From: an uncultured Prevotellaceae bacterium
GTDB lineage: Bacteria > Bacteroidota > Bacteroidia > Bacteroidales > Muribaculaceae
Length of the DNA stretch: 32,467 bases
Direction: 5' to 3'
NCBI GenBank assembly: GCA_900318255.1
Contig: ONJX01000030.1
Location: forward strand, 1-32,467
Made by a program: the position numbers and the translations under genes. Below the pieces are notes generated by a model that searched no databases, was not told the DNA's origin, and saw only the letters and a list, made by a program, of their open reading frames with translations. Shown here piece by piece: positions 32,281 to 32,467 of this stretch. Each line of letters begins with the position of its first letter. Within the stretch, counting starts at the first letter, position 1.

Positions 32281-32327
32281 GTGGTAAAATTTGAGTAATA
32301 TCACTCAATTGGTCAAAATGGGTGGTA
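32264..32327. repeat. Two 23-bp direct repeats resembling an insertion-sequence end
   Basis: The stretches 32264-32286 and 32305-32327 are the same 23 bases with one mismatch; each contains ATTGGTCAAAATG followed by RGTGGTA. They are spaced 41 bases apart start to start. Multiple spaced terminal repeats of the 'GGTCAAA..GTGGT' type are known from IS21-family ends. No transposase gene is in the window to confirm this. Confidence 0.45.
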
Positions 32328-32388
32328 CTTACAATCTGTAATCAAAATAAATATTATGAAAAACACCGAGGGGAACGCCTAGCGGCAA

Positions 32389-32405
32389 GGGGGCGAGTAG
32401 CCCCC
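32389..32405. other. GC-rich hairpin
   Basis: GGGGGC (32389-32394) pairs with GCCCCC (32400-32405) around GAGTA. It lies between the direct repeats and the end of the minus-strand reading frame at 32414. On the minus strand a T-run (TTTTT, complement of 32359-32363) follows only about 25 bases later, so a terminator role is possible but weak. Confidence 0.4.
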
Positions 32406-32413
32406 GACGAGCG

Positions 32414-32467
32414 TCAGTAATAGTGCCTTGAGATGTATTCGTCAAGGAACTTTATTCGATTGCATTT
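32414..32467 (-). CDS. Possible C-terminal end of a minus-strand gene
   Basis: Reading the minus strand from the right edge gives an open frame of 17 codons, KCNRIKFLDEYISRHYY, with a TGA stop at 32414-32416. The residues look protein-like (FLDEYISRHYY), and the gene could be the last one of an insertion element whose end repeats lie just beyond it. The piece is too short to identify, and it may not be a gene at all. Confidence 0.3.
   Translation of the reverse strand, partial: KCNRIKFLDEYISRHYY

Overview
The window looks like the chromosome of a gut-type member of the Bacteroidales (Bacteroidota). The grounds are: promoters of the Bacteroidota form (TTTG, 19-21 bases, TAnnTTTG) in front of several genes; weak Shine-Dalgarno sequences; an OstA-like protein plus two SurA/parvulin chaperones next to mutL; the tig-clpP-clpX-recQ order; and a complete sodium-pumping methylmalonyl-CoA decarboxylase cluster, which is the last part of the succinate route to propionate. 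I cannot name the genus. No rRNA, tRNA or CRISPR array was seen.

Layout. 1-3262: the 5' end of a lipoprotein gene, dnaA and an MCE/MlaD gene, all on the minus strand, with AT-rich gaps. 3263-7083 (plus): pheS with a clear terminator, then nth overlapping by 4 bases an unusual gene that fuses a CCA-adding tRNA nucleotidyltransferase to an O6-alkylguanine-DNA alkyltransferase. 7102-16851 (minus): mutL, an OstA-like protein, two periplasmic peptidyl-prolyl isomerases and recQ. 16936-22542 (minus): clpX, clpP, tig and dnaK, a protein-quality-control block. 22785-23933 (plus): a secreted protein of unknown function. 24157-29019 (plus): mce, mmdA, an OadG-like subunit, the biotin carrier and mmdB, ending in a strong terminator. 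29109-29916 (minus): a zeta-type P-loop kinase with a 70-residue partner and its own promoter. 30099-32467: a DUF445 membrane protein, a Bacteroidota-type putative regulator, a small secreted protein that appears cut off by a repeat resembling an insertion-sequence end, and the last codons of a further gene.

How it fits together. Most of the window is core housekeeping: replication start, Phe-tRNA charging, DNA repair (nth, alkyltransferase, mutL, recQ), outer-membrane biogenesis (OstA, SurA-like proteins, MlaD), proteostasis and propionate formation with Na+ export. Accessory material is concentrated after 29 kb. The less ordinary items are the tRNA-repair/DNA-repair fusion; the zeta kinase pair; a family of dispersed intergenic repeats built around an 18-bp palindrome; short tandem words inside the propionate operon; a long inverted repeat carrying DnaA-box-like sequences upstream of the MlaD gene; a MutL without its endonuclease motif; and an OadG subunit with a large extra exported domain.
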